From NCBI RefSeq assembly GCF_000190535.1, contig NC_015160.1:2046001-2110000 (forward strand): a stretch of DNA of 64,000 bases. The letters run 5' to 3'. Every line of letters starts with the position of its first letter. The first letter of the stretch is position 1. A program made the position numbers and the translations under genes. Below the pieces are notes generated by a model. That model made no database searches, was not told the origin of the DNA, and saw only the letters and a list, made by a program, of their open reading frames with translations. Of the stretch, positions 36,100-45,064 are shown one piece after another. The stretch comes from Odoribacter splanchnicus DSM 20712. Lineage in GTDB: Bacteria > Bacteroidota > Bacteroidia > Bacteroidales > Marinifilaceae.

Positions 36100-36168
36100 A
36101 AATCGTTCCCCGGACAGTGCAACCCGATATCGGAATTACCGTACAACTGAGAAATAAATCTTTATGGT

Positions 36169-36690
36169 ATGGTAAAATTCTTTTTCACCGGTTTGCTCTT
36201 CTGGGGTATCTTTCTCTCCCCGATAACCCAAAACAACCAACGAATCACCAATTTCGGCATTATAAAAGAAAAAGTCGACAGCAATCGGTTCAAAATGCAA
36301 TATACGATTGCAACGACTCATCACACTTTTTATCTACAACCAACCACTCCCTACAGTGACCAAAATATACGGATCGCTCAAGACAGTGCATTCGTAATTA
36401 TCCGCGACAGCATCGCTACCGGATATCTACCGTATTTCGGAAGCGGCTATTCTATCCCCCAAACCGGAAACAGAGGAATCATTTTCAGTAATACGATGCA
36501 GGATTTGACCCGACAAACACGCGGAAAAGGAAGACGCCAGAGTATTTTCTATCAATTCAGCGTCGTCGGAAAAAACGATACTTATAAACTCAGCATAGAT
36601 ATCAGACACGACGGCACTTGTTACCTCTTCATCAACAGCCTCAAACGCAGCCCAATCTCCTACACCGGACAAATCGTGGAGCAGGAATAG
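36169..36690 (+). CDS. DUF4251 exported protein, divergent paralogue
   Basis: A 173-residue protein whose hydrophobic start (VKFFFTGLLFWGIFLSPITQ) is a probable signal peptide. It aligns with the preceding DUF4251 protein at the key blocks: DSIATGYLPYFGSGYSIPQT for DSVAKGTLPFFGRAYSLPYG, FSVVGKNDTYKLSIDI for FSITAKNDTYQISMEI, and LKRSPISYTGQI at the end. Divergence is high, so the duplication is old. It is followed by a tandem-repeat tract. Confidence 0.78.
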   Translation: MVKFFFTGLLFWGIFLSPITQNNQRITNFGIIKEKVDSNRFKMQYTIATTHHTFYLQPTTPYSDQNIRIAQDSAFVIIRDSIATGYLPYFGSGYSIPQTGNRGIIFSNTMQDLTRQTRGKGRRQSIFYQFSVVGKNDTYKLSIDIRHDGTCYLFINSLKRSPISYTGQIVEQE

Positions 36691-37016
36691 AGTTGCTGGG
36701 GTAATAGAGTTGCTGAGTTACTGAGTTACTGAGTTGCTGAGTTAATTGAGTTGATTGAGTTGTTGAGTTGATAAGTTGTTGAGTTGATAAGTTGTTGAAC
36801 TGATAAGTTGTTGAACTGATAAGTTATTGAGCTTCTAATGTCATGATCTACAACTATTTAGTTGTAAATATCCTCTGTAACTTTTGTTCCCCTTTAACTC
36901 TATTAACTCAACAACTCTATTAACTCAGCAACTCTATTAACTCAGCAACTCTATTAACTCAGCAACTCTATTAACTCAGCAACTCTATTAACTCAGCAAC
37001 TCTATTAACTCAGCAA
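36691..37016. repeat. Inverted tandem-repeat tract (17-bp minisatellite and its complement)
   Basis: From 36895 to 37016 seven copies of AACTCTATTAACTCAGC follow head to tail; the last overlaps the final codons and the stop of the convergent gene. From about 36691 to 36835 the complementary words GAGTTGCTGAGTTA and GAGTTGATAAGTTGTT repeat in degenerate form. The two blocks can therefore pair into a long hairpin with a roughly 60-nt unpaired centre holding CAACTATTTAGTTG. No gene lies in this gap. Confidence 0.85.
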
Positions 37017-37610
37017 CTTATCATAAATCAGCTTCAACACATTAACATGAGCTTCCCGTTCGCTTTTCGAAGAACCGTCTAAGTGTCCGAAAAAGCGATG
37101 TTCTGCAACTTCTATTCCACAAAATTCAAAAATTCCCTGATCGGAAGTTTGTTTCATCGATTGCAACATTCCAATCTTGTCATAATAATCATAAGGAAAT
37201 CCCATGTTATTGAGGATAACGACCTTTTTACCTGCCAGGAGCCCCTGTAACTGCCCTTCCTCATCCATATTATAAGCAAATCCTTTGGTAAATACCCGGT
37301 CGATATATCCTTTCATCAGAGCAGGCATACCGGTCCACCAAATCGGATATATAAAAGTCAATAAATCAGCCCACTGGATATAATCCTGTTCTACTTTCAC
37401 TTCTTCCGGAATTTGACCGTGTTTTACCGCATCGAAATCGGATTGCTCTAAAACCGGATGAAAACCGATATTATACAAATCCCGGACATTCATTGCATTT
37501 CCGGACATTTCTATCAATTCCATCACCGCCTCTTTATAAACTGCACTCAAAGATTTAGGGTTCGGATTACAATAAATAATCAAATGTTTGAGTTGTTTTT
37601 TTGCTTCCAT
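37005..37610 (-). CDS. NAD(P)H-dependent quinone oxidoreductase, flavodoxin fold
   Basis: About 201 residues from ATG 37610; a longer frame starts only with GTG. The protein begins LKHLIIYCNPNPKSLSAVYK, has WADLLTFIYPIWWTGMPALM KGYIDRVF, the flavin-contacting motif of the NQO1/KefF family, and VVILNNMGFPYDYYDKIGML. It should carry FMN or FAD and reduce quinones by two electrons. The last codons (LLS and the stop) fall inside the 17-bp minisatellite, so the C-terminus may vary between strains. Confidence 0.9.
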   Translation of the reverse strand: MEAKKQLKHLIIYCNPNPKSLSAVYKEAVMELIEMSGNAMNVRDLYNIGFHPVLEQSDFDAVKHGQIPEEVKVEQDYIQWADLLTFIYPIWWTGMPALMKGYIDRVFTKGFAYNMDEEGQLQGLLAGKKVVILNNMGFPYDYYDKIGMLQSMKQTSDQGIFEFCGIEVAEHRFFGHLDGSSKSEREAHVNVLKLIYDKLLS

Positions 37611-37903
37611 AGTTTTCTGTATTATCACAAAACAAATAATTTCAAAGTATCTTCCTTAATTAAACGCAGACTTTCCTACCCTTGTTGCAAAACCATTTGA
37701 CAAAACTCGGAAAAATAGGTTTGAAATGTAATCAGTTTGTAAAACTCTATCCACTGCTATCGTTTTATCCATTTTCCCCGTCAATCCTTCCTGAAATTTT
37801 AAAACATTTTTATACTTGAATTCGTTTGCATATAAAAATATACAGATTAAGAGCTATTTCTACTAAAAATAAAATATTTTCGCATCATAAAACAGAATAA
37901 CAT

Positions 37904-38803
37904 ATGATTGATTTTAAACCGATCGCAACAACTGATAAAGAATTACTTACCTCGTTTATACTTCCTTCGGACGAACAAGACTGCGACTTTTCCTTTGCTA
38001 ATTTATGCAGTTGGCATTTCATGACGGAATCCAGTTATGCCCTTATCGAGGATCATTTAGTGATTCGTTTCGTCACTTCTGAAGGCAACCATGAATATTT
38101 CATGCCTTTGGGAGAAGGAAGTCCGATTCCGGTTATCGAAGCTTTAGAGGCGTGTGCCCTCTCTGAAAACGAACCGTTGTGTTTACGGGGAGTACAACCG
38201 AAGATACAAGATAAACTGGAGCAATACTTCCCCACTTTATTCGAATATACGAGCAACCGGGATTATTTCGATTATATTTACCGTCGTCAGGATCTGGCCG
38301 AATTAAAAGGCAAGCATTATCAGCCCAAACGGAATCATGTCAATAAATTCAGGAAAGAGTACCGATACAACTATGAGCCGCTAACCCCGGACCTTATTCC
38401 GGTATGCTTACAGTTCGAATCGGAATGGTGTATGAAACACGGCTATATCGAAAACGAAAACATCCGGAACGAACGGCGTGCTTTGACTTATGCCTTACAT
38501 CATTTCGAAGAACTGGATTTGACAGGCGCTGTGATCAGTGTCGACGGCAAGATTGCAGCTTTCACTTTCGGAGCCCCTATCAGCCACAACACCTTCGGGG
38601 TGCATTATGAAAAAGCAGATATCAATATCGACGGTATTTACAGTGCGATCAACCAGGAATTTGCATCACATCTACCGGAACAATACATTTACCTGAACCG
38701 TGAAGAAGATCTGGGTATTCCCGGTCTCCGCCAGGCAAAACTCTCTTATCATCCTGTATTATTACTCGAAAAGACGAAAGCCATCAAAAGACAGGCCATT
38801 TGA
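37904..38803 (+). CDS. DUF2156-family protein (phosphatidylglycerol lysyltransferase-like fold)
   Basis: A 299-residue soluble protein with two GNAT-like halves. It begins MIDFKPIATTDKELLTSFIL and has SFANLCSWHF, the conserved DYIYRRQDLAELKGKHYQPK RNHVNKFRKEY block, and a C-terminal YLNREEDLGIPGLRQAKLSY. These are DUF2156 hallmarks, related to the soluble domain of MprF-type aminoacyl-lipid transferases. The stand-alone form lacks the membrane domain and its substrate is unknown. It precedes a GNAT acetyltransferase by 19 nt, likely one transcript. Confidence 0.85.
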   Translation: MIDFKPIATTDKELLTSFILPSDEQDCDFSFANLCSWHFMTESSYALIEDHLVIRFVTSEGNHEYFMPLGEGSPIPVIEALEACALSENEPLCLRGVQPKIQDKLEQYFPTLFEYTSNRDYFDYIYRRQDLAELKGKHYQPKRNHVNKFRKEYRYNYEPLTPDLIPVCLQFESEWCMKHGYIENENIRNERRALTYALHHFEELDLTGAVISVDGKIAAFTFGAPISHNTFGVHYEKADINIDGIYSAINQEFASHLPEQYIYLNREEDLGIPGLRQAKLSYHPVLLLEKTKAIKRQAI

Positions 38804-38822
38804 AAACACTAAATCCGGATAG

Positions 38823-39893
38823 ATGAATAAAAAACAGCAAGTTATGGAATTATGGCGCCGGTGTTTTGAAGACACGGACGAATTCATTCGGTTTTACTTC
38901 GAACGAAAGTATAGCGACGCCAACTCACTGATTTACGAAGAAAACGGGAAAGCCCTGTCAGCCCTGCAAATGCTTCCTTATCCCATGCGTTGGGAAAATG
39001 TCACGGTCGATACATCTTATATCTCGGGAGCATGTACCCTACCCGATGTCCGCAACCGGGGCTTTATGACCCTGCTCCTCCAAAATGCTTTGCAGGAGAT
39101 GTACGACCGCGGGATTGCCTTCAGCACCCTGATTCCGGCTGAAGATTGGTTATTCGGTTATTATGCAGGCCAAGGATATGTTACCGTCTTCGATTATGCC
39201 CTTCACACTTATACCCCTGCTAATCAAACTATACCCCATACTCTTTCACTCACTACTTCCGATCGTTTCGACGCAAACTTTGCCCGGAATTTATTTCCCT
39301 ATTTCGACCAGGAGATGAGTAAAAGGAATTATTGTATCCAACATCCTTATAACGATTATATTACCATTGTCGAAGAAGCTTACCTGTCGGAAGGACAACT
39401 CTGGGCTACTTACCGCCAAAATGTACCGAGCGGTTGGGCCTTGGCTGTACCTGAAAAGGACAGGGTTTGTGTCAAAGAATTGTTATTCGACACCGAACAG
39501 GAGAAGACAGAACTCCTACAGAACATTCATGCCTTTTGGCCTGACAAGACCTTAGTTTACAAAACTCTCCCTGCAGTTTCAGGTAACATCAGTCTGGGTA
39601 TGGCCCGTCTGACACATGCCCCACAAATGTTGCAATATTTTGCCCGGCTTCATCCGGAAGTCGCTTTCACGCTCAAGCTGAACGATCCTCAAGTACCGTC
39701 CAATAACGGAATATACACCATTGCCGGCGGGAATTGTATACACACAGACCAAATTTCCGGACCGATCGACAGTGAAACGGATATTCCGGTCCTCACCCAA
39801 GCCTTATTGGGATATCATCCTGATATCTTACCGGCTCCTTTAAACCGATTATTCCGGGAAGCAAGGCCCTATATGAACTTAATGTTGGATTAG
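38823..39893 (+). CDS. GNAT-family N-acetyltransferase (Eis-like arrangement)
   Basis: A 356-residue protein. The N-terminal GNAT domain has IYEENGKALSALQMLPYPMR, then YISGACTLPDVRNRGFMTLLLQNAL, where the RNRGFM loop binds the acetyl-CoA pyrophosphate. Residues 140-356 form a second region (FARNLFPYFDQEM, TIAGGNCIHTDQISG) like the C-terminal sterol-carrier-type part of Eis-like enzymes. Substrate unknown. Coupled to the DUF2156 gene upstream; its stop is 2 nt from the convergent TonB gene. Confidence 0.85.
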   Translation: MNKKQQVMELWRRCFEDTDEFIRFYFERKYSDANSLIYEENGKALSALQMLPYPMRWENVTVDTSYISGACTLPDVRNRGFMTLLLQNALQEMYDRGIAFSTLIPAEDWLFGYYAGQGYVTVFDYALHTYTPANQTIPHTLSLTTSDRFDANFARNLFPYFDQEMSKRNYCIQHPYNDYITIVEEAYLSEGQLWATYRQNVPSGWALAVPEKDRVCVKELLFDTEQEKTELLQNIHAFWPDKTLVYKTLPAVSGNISLGMARLTHAPQMLQYFARLHPEVAFTLKLNDPQVPSNNGIYTIAGGNCIHTDQISGPIDSETDIPVLTQALLGYHPDILPAPLNRLFREARPYMNLMLD

Positions 39894-39895
39894 AC

Positions 39896-40996
39896 TTACT
39901 CTGTAACAGGAAGTTTGAACGGGATTGTCAATAAAATTTCCTTTTCTGTATTTTCCCATTTACCGGGATATTCTTCTACCAAACGAATTGCCTCACGGTT
40001 GCATGAGGGCGATAAACGTTGAATGAGTTTGATCCGGGCAGGTAAACCTTTTCGATTCAAGCGCACGGTCAATTGTATCTCGCCTTGCAGTTTTTCCAAA
40101 CGGGCATCTTCGGGATAACGCAAAGAATCCGCTACATAACGGTTGAATTCTTTCATCCATCCGGCATGATCTATGACAACTTCTTGTCTGAATTTCCTCT
40201 CACCTGCTCCTCTGCTTTTCGTATGGACAATCCTTGTCCGACGCTCTTTACGGGTATTTTTTTCCAACATAAGGCTATCCAAGTATACAGATTTCGTTCC
40301 TACGGCATCGGCATCGTTTTTTTTCTTTTTATCTTTCTTTTGGGTATCTGCCTTAGGCAAAGTCACTGCATATCCGGTTATCGGCTGTTTCCGCCGAAGA
40401 TCGGCCGGTTTCAGAACACAAGAGTCAAACGCTTGCCTAGCCGCTTCGTTTGTGACGGCCATCGCTACAGGCTCCGACAATACATCCGCACTTCCGGATT
40501 CATCGGATTCCGAATCCATATCCTCAACAGCTTGCACTTGTCGGTAAAATACTTGTTCTTTCCCAGCTATTTTCCCGATAATCTTCCGTACAGGCAGAGT
40601 TACGGTATCGGTCACACCTCGTTCATCCAGCTGTGCCGCCATCAATTGTAAACTATCCGGACGAATAATCGGTTCACTTTTATCCATTTCTGCCACGACA
40701 ACTTCTTGTTGCCGAAGGGCACTCCTGTTCATCAAGATAACCGCAAGTCCCGCCAGCAACAGCAAAGAAGCCGCTGCCCCCCAGCGATATAAACGCACAG
40801 TCTTATTCCCTTCCCTTTTCTTCATTCGTTTTTGCAACTGCTGTACGATTTTCTCATGATCCGCCTTCACAGTAGTCAATCCTTCGACAGCTTCATACAA
40901 AAAAGGATCGGACAACATCTCCCGTTCGAACCGGTTAGCTCGCTTTCCGGTTCTTTCTCCCTGAAGATATTCCCATATGTCGCTTTGTCTACTCAT
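39896..40996 (-). CDS. Anti-sigma-like protein fused to a TonB C-terminal domain
   Basis: A 366-residue single-pass protein. Cytoplasmic residues 1-68 (IWEYLQGERTGKRANRFERE, MLSDPFLYEAVEGL) resemble short anti-sigma domains. A membrane helix follows (WGAAASLLLLAGLAVILMN, about 71-90). A long periplasmic linker rich in charged residues (DTQKKDKKKKNDADAVGT) leads to a TonB C-terminal domain at about 275-366 (YVADSLRYPEDARLEKLQGE, IRLVEEYPGKW, LTIPFKLPV). Its start overlaps the end of the sigma gene by 8 nt, so the two are translationally coupled. It could both restrain the sigma factor and energise a TonB-dependent receptor; the dual role is inference. Confidence 0.82.
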   Translation of the reverse strand: MSRQSDIWEYLQGERTGKRANRFEREMLSDPFLYEAVEGLTTVKADHEKIVQQLQKRMKKREGNKTVRLYRWGAAASLLLLAGLAVILMNRSALRQQEVVVAEMDKSEPIIRPDSLQLMAAQLDERGVTDTVTLPVRKIIGKIAGKEQVFYRQVQAVEDMDSESDESGSADVLSEPVAMAVTNEAARQAFDSCVLKPADLRRKQPITGYAVTLPKADTQKKDKKKKNDADAVGTKSVYLDSLMLEKNTRKERRTRIVHTKSRGAGERKFRQEVVIDHAGWMKEFNRYVADSLRYPEDARLEKLQGEIQLTVRLNRKGLPARIKLIQRLSPSCNREAIRLVEEYPGKWENTEKEILLTIPFKLPVTE

Positions 40997-41561
40997 TGGC
41001 CTTTATTCCTTTTCGTTCGAGACACAATTGCAAATTACGTTTTCCATTCTGTATAAAGCTCTTGACCATCTTCAAAGTAAAACCCGAAGTTTGCCCGATT
41101 TCTTTATAAGACAGTTCATCCATAAAAAAATAACGAATGCAAAGCCGTTGTTTCTCAGGCAAAGCTTCCATACACTCCTGTAATGCTTTCTCCTGCCGAT
41201 CGGTCTCTCTGCTGTATTCAAGATTAAAGTCATCGCAAAATTCCATAAATTTTTCGTCTAATCCGACAAAATTATTTCCACTCCGCCGTCGCAATTCCAT
41301 CAAGCAATAATTGCGCACACAACTATACAACCAGGCTTTAAATACCTGTATGTCGTGATGCAATACTTTTTCGAACAGCTCTTCCCAAATCTGCATCACA
41401 GCATCCTGAGCATCCGGTACATTCTTCAGATACTTCAAAGCCACGCCGTATACCAAAGGCATATAACGCTCGTACAACCCGATTAAATAGTCCGGTTTCC
41501 GAGTACGGCGATAAAAGCTCAACAACTCTGCGTCACTGTATTTATGGAGATCTTTATTCAC
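40989..41561 (-). CDS. ECF RNA polymerase sigma factor
   Basis: A 190-residue ECF sigma factor. Region 2: LIGLYERYMPLVYGVALKYL, AQDAVMQIWEELFEKVLHHD. Region 4: MEALPEKQRLCIRYFFMDEL, then SYKEIGQTSGFTLKMVKSFI with the helix-turn-helix. The only start in reach is GTG at 41561 (MNKDLHKYSDAELLSFYRRT); the next ATG would remove part of region 2. Its 3' end overlaps the anti-sigma/TonB gene. No SusC gene is adjacent, so its receptor, if any, is elsewhere. Confidence 0.9.
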   Translation of the reverse strand: MNKDLHKYSDAELLSFYRRTRKPDYLIGLYERYMPLVYGVALKYLKNVPDAQDAVMQIWEELFEKVLHHDIQVFKAWLYSCVRNYCLMELRRRSGNNFVGLDEKFMEFCDDFNLEYSRETDRQEKALQECMEALPEKQRLCIRYFFMDELSYKEIGQTSGFTLKMVKSFIQNGKRNLQLCLERKGIKANE

Positions 41562-41962
41562 TAGCCAACAAATGGTTTACAAAGATAAAATAAATTCATT
41601 TATATAGAGACCGAATTTTAAATTCGATTTCTCTACCCAGAAAAAGGAAACGGTTTCGTTGCTTAGCCTTCAATTCGAATCAACGACTAAAGTTTTTTAA
41701 CAGGAACTGCAAATCCTCTCAACAAGAACGGAGTAAATCTCAGCAAACCGAAAATTTCTAAACAACTAAAATCCAGAATTAAATGTTTTATAAAGTCCTT
41801 GAACCCTGCGGGTGCTTTTTCAACAGTCGCTGATACGGCCGGCCGGAACCGAAGGTTCGTTAAAAAGAGACCACAGACTTTATTAAATTCCGAAAAGTCA
41901 CCTAACCCTAAACCGGGTTCTAACGTTAAAACCATTGAAACGAATCAATAAATTTTAATCGT
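41562..41962. other. 401-nt non-coding gap
   Basis: Lies between the divergent sigma and small membrane protein genes. An 82-codon open frame is present but shows no family features. Short inverted words (GAGACCGAATTTTAAATTCG; GAAACGGTTTC; TCGTTG...CAACGA) occur, and GCCGGCCGG at about 41837-41845 may belong to an intergenic repeat. Nothing else is recognisable. Confidence 0.5.
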
Positions 41963-42220
41963 ATGCAAGAAGAATACAAACCTGCCGCAATTTATTCACC
42001 GATATCTATCGGAAACTGGATTATCTCACTGATTTTGACAATGATCCCGATCGTTAATATTATCATGCTGTTTGTCTGGGCTTTCAGTAACGGTACTAAT
42101 CCTACAAAAGCCAATTGGGCAAAGGCTGCATTAATACTTATTCTGGTTTGGATCATCCTGGGAATTATCTTCGGAGGATATTTTATGCGAATGTTTTACG
42201 GGAATTATCCGACATATTAA
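41963..42220 (+). CDS. Small two-helix membrane protein
   Basis: 85 residues: a short polar N-terminus (MQEEYKPAAIYSPISIGNW), helix 1 (IISLILTMIPIVNIIMLFVW), a loop with NGTNPTKANWAKA and helix 2 (LILILVWIILGIIFGGYFM). The PxxNxxMLFVWAF...NPxKxNWAKA pattern is seen in small Bacteroidota membrane proteins of unknown function. Clean start and no neighbour on the same strand. Confidence 0.75.
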   Translation: MQEEYKPAAIYSPISIGNWIISLILTMIPIVNIIMLFVWAFSNGTNPTKANWAKAALILILVWIILGIIFGGYFMRMFYGNYPTY

Positions 42221-42951
42221 AAAGATTACAGCTAGACAGACGTCAAGCCTAAACGTTTTTTTAGTTACAACGGTTACAGTAGTTAAAATTAACCTTTAGG
42301 GGACCTTTTTAACTATTGAAACCGCTGGAACTATTTAAGATGCAGACATTTATTGTTTAGAATTCCTTCATCATTACTTAGAGAACCGAAAATTCTGTTG
42401 CGATAAAATCCTTCGGATTTTCTGTTGAAAATTTTATCTTAAAGTTCGAATTGCAGAATAAAAACAGGTATTTATAAGCACAAATATGTATATAACTGCC
42501 TATTTTAGTATTTTTCACCGTATAGTCAACGAATACTGGCTTATCCTTACAAACTGCTCATTCTCTCCCCTAAGTGAGTAAAGGGCGACTTATTTTTGTA
42601 GTAGCGAATTATAAATCTTAAATTTACTGCTATAAAAACTATAATTTGCAAAATGAATCGTGCACATTTATAAAACGAAATGTGTACAATTTATTCGGTC
42701 AACCATACGACATACACACACAATTATATATGCTACCTACCGAACAGCAGACGAAACCCTTCCTCCGGCATTGCTTGCAGCAGTTTACAGCTCTCTTTAT
42801 CTCTGTCAACACCATATTTCTTCATAATACGCCCTTCGATGAAACAACAAAGATAGCGAAATACTCACAAAAAAGCCATTCCAACGCTTTCCAACTCTTT
42901 TCGAAGCACCGGAATGACTTAACACCATTCAAACTATTCCCCCGACTTATA
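42221..42951. other. 731-nt region without a convincing gene
   Basis: AT-rich with stops in all frames for the first 420 nt. A 156-codon frame from 42646 runs antisense into the hydrolase gene and has no family features. A nested hairpin lies at 42402-42438 (AAAATCC/GGATTTT inside GATAAAAT/ATTTTATC). No repeats or RNA gene were recognised. Confidence 0.5.
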
Positions 42952-44292
42952 TTATTTCAGTTGATTCAACCAGTTGACAATCTCCTGCAGCACTGCCGGA
43001 GCAATGGTCTCTTCAATATCGGAATACTCTACGGGAGAACCGGTAACGGCAGGCTGGAACATATGGTTCAAGCCTGGGAAAACAATGGTCTTCACCTGAG
43101 TGTTACCATTCTCTGAAATCCCTTTCCTGATAAACTCCAGATTTTCCACCGGCACCTGACAATCCTTGTCTCCATTGAGTGCCAACACCGGGCATGTAAT
43201 TTCCGGGAAATCCCACTCGGGATTGTATTTCAACAACTCGATCTTGGCTACATTATACAACTGCTGCGTCGTTGCGGCTGCCTGACCGGCCAAAGGAGTA
43301 CCATTGAAAAGTTCGGTTAGCTTCCGTTCACAAGTGGCAGCATCTCCCGATTGCAAAACAATATCCTGCGCCTGACGCATATAGTTGTTGTATTTTTCAA
43401 TAAAATCCTCTTTTACACCGGATGCCCTCAACAAGGCAGCCCGCTGCATCAGCAACAGTTCGCTGCCGCTTACGCCTCCGCCCGCCAAAGTGATGATAAA
43501 AGGCACCTCTTTCCGGGCAGCCATACTGAATGCCACGAAAGCGCCTTCGCTATGCCCGATGACTCCAACACTATCGGCATTGATTTCCGGACGCTGTTTC
43601 AGGTAATTAACCGCAGCCACAGCATCCGCATCTGCATCCGGTAAACCGCTTTCCTTCAAATTGCCGCCGGACTTTCCGACACCACGGTCATCCACACGCA
43701 AGGTAGCTATCCCGTGACGGGCCAGATAATCCGCCAGAACGAAAAAAGTTTTGTGCTCTGAAAAAGTGTTATTACGATCCTGACCGCCACTGCCGGAAAC
43801 CAACACCACGGCCTTGCACCTGGCTCCACTGGCTGGCCAAGTCAATGTTCCCGCCAAGGTGACTCCATCATCCGCATTCTGAAAAGTCACCTCTTCCGAA
43901 TGATAAGAAAAAGGCTCTTTCGGAGTCTGCGGACGCTTGAACACCACCGGCGTGCGGGTAAGAAGAAGCTCGAAATCATATCCTTCCCACAAAAAAGTTC
44001 CCTTCAGCGAACCGTCGGCCTGAAGCCTGAGAATACTGCGAGTCTGCGCATCCGCAATATTCACCGTCAAAACATGATCCGCCAATTCTACCGCATCCGC
44101 CCGATAGGTCTTTTCCGACAAATCTGGAATCTTCAACGTAACCTGATAGCCACCACCGGCCTTTTCGACATGATACTCCAGACGCAAGCGCATATTCTTC
44201 AAATCGGGATAACCATACCACTTACCCGTTATATCCTGTGCACCCAGCGTCAGAGAAACGAATAATAAAAACAAAAGCGAAACAATTTTCAT
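42952..44292 (-). CDS. Exported alpha/beta hydrolase (serine esterase/peptidase-like)
   Basis: About 446 residues from ATG 44292; the longer frame starts only with TTG. A signal peptide (IVSLLFLLFVSLTLGAQ) is followed by an N-terminal beta domain (ITGKWYGYPDLKNMRLRLEY) and an alpha/beta hydrolase: oxyanion strand VVLVSGSGGQDRNN, nucleophile elbow GVIGHSEGAF, acid in LALNGDKDCQVP and His in PGLNHMFQ. The complete Ser-Asp-His triad points to an active periplasmic esterase or peptidase. Its upstream motif matches the one before the locus 3 fecR, so it is probably controlled by the neighbouring sigma factor. Confidence 0.88.
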   Translation of the reverse strand: MKIVSLLFLLFVSLTLGAQDITGKWYGYPDLKNMRLRLEYHVEKAGGGYQVTLKIPDLSEKTYRADAVELADHVLTVNIADAQTRSILRLQADGSLKGTFLWEGYDFELLLTRTPVVFKRPQTPKEPFSYHSEEVTFQNADDGVTLAGTLTWPASGARCKAVVLVSGSGGQDRNNTFSEHKTFFVLADYLARHGIATLRVDDRGVGKSGGNLKESGLPDADADAVAAVNYLKQRPEINADSVGVIGHSEGAFVAFSMAARKEVPFIITLAGGGVSGSELLLMQRAALLRASGVKEDFIEKYNNYMRQAQDIVLQSGDAATCERKLTELFNGTPLAGQAAATTQQLYNVAKIELLKYNPEWDFPEITCPVLALNGDKDCQVPVENLEFIRKGISENGNTQVKTIVFPGLNHMFQPAVTGSPVEYSDIEETIAPAVLQEIVNWLNQLK

Positions 44293-44326
44293 AATATACG
44301 ATATTAAAATACCAACCATATGTCTA

Positions 44327-44355
44327 TAATACGCGCCACCCGACAAAAGGGGGGG
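44327..44355 (-). promoter_or_regulatory. Putative sigma-3 promoter of the hydrolase gene
   Basis: On the minus strand: seven C then TTTT (44355-44345), an 8-nt interval to GCGCGTATTA (44336-44327), 34 nt before the ATG at 44292. The same two words, at nearly the same spacing (12 versus 13 nt from C7 to GCGCG), precede the locus 3 fecR at 45065-45094. Confidence 0.6.
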
Positions 44356-44448
44356 TACTCATCCGACCACAAAGCCACGAGCTACGGAGGAGTTACAGAC
44401 GAGCCTGCTTTCAAACCAAAAGGGAAGCAGGAGCAGCAACAACTCATA

Positions 44449-45018
44449 TCATGGAAAAATCAAAGATATCAGGAAAGGATTTTCAACCATACGGGCAAGT
44501 TTTTGCTTGCCGTTTTTTTTATGCTCCTTGACCGTATCTTCAGAAATCCGCAAACGGCTGGCAATTTCCGAAATCTTCAACCCTTCCAATGTAAGCTGCA
44601 TTACGAGACGACACTGGGGCGGAAGCTGTTCAATCGCCGCCATCAGATTGGCATAGACATCTTCCTCTAACACTTTTTCCCAAAAACTACCCATTTCAGA
44701 TGCCGTATCCAACAATTCACGCTGATACCGGTCGCGCACCTGCTGCTTTCTAAAATAACTGACACACCTGTTTTTCAAGGCACTGTAAAGGAAATATTTA
44801 ACCTCATCTCCACTGATAAAGCGGTGGGTAGATTCCAATAACGAAATAAACACTTCCTGCACCAGATCACAGGCTGTCTGATCATCTTTTACATACCGGA
44901 TAGCAATGGATTTCAAGGCTACGAAATAGACACCATATAAATGACGGAATGCCCGGTTGTCCTTTCGCGCCAAGTAATGTAGAAGGAGTTCTTCGTTCTG
45001 AATGCGCATAAAATTCAT
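44449..45018 (-). CDS. ECF RNA polymerase sigma factor (FecI-like), locus 3
   Basis: A 189-residue ECF sigma factor. Region 2: HLYGVYFVALKSIAIRYVKD, TACDLVQEVFISLLESTHRF. Region 4: AIEQLPPQCRLVMQLTLEGL, then ISEIASRLRISEDTVKEHKK. It diverges from the fecR at 45141 and controls locus 3 by position. Flanking C7T4/GCGCGTATTA motifs before the hydrolase and the fecR are candidate binding sites. Starts at 45018 or 45009 (MRIQNEELLL) are equally plausible. Confidence 0.92.
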   Translation of the reverse strand: MNFMRIQNEELLLHYLARKDNRAFRHLYGVYFVALKSIAIRYVKDDQTACDLVQEVFISLLESTHRFISGDEVKYFLYSALKNRCVSYFRKQQVRDRYQRELLDTASEMGSFWEKVLEEDVYANLMAAIEQLPPQCRLVMQLTLEGLKISEIASRLRISEDTVKEHKKNGKQKLARMVENPFLISLIFP

Positions 45019-45030
45019 AAATCAATAAAA

Positions 45031-45038
45031 CAAAGATA
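45031..45038 (-). promoter_or_regulatory. Putative -7 promoter element (TATCTTTG) of locus 3 sigma gene
   Basis: The minus strand reads TATCTTTG, 12 nt before ATG 45018. It fits TAnnTTTG, so the sigma gene itself probably uses the housekeeping promoter type, unlike its fecR. Confidence 0.45.
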
Positions 45039-45064
45039 CTACATTATCTATAATTTTTCAGTCT

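Noticed and set aside
36895..37016. CRISPR array
   Set aside because: The 17-bp units are directly adjacent without unique spacers and no cas genes are near; it is a minisatellite.
41687..41935. 82-codon minus-strand open frame near the small membrane protein
   Set aside because: No family features, no promoter or ribosome site, low-complexity Phe/Leu-rich composition.
42646..43116. 156-codon plus-strand open frame
   Set aside because: Its 3' third is antisense to the hydrolase gene, and the rest shows no domain or signal features.
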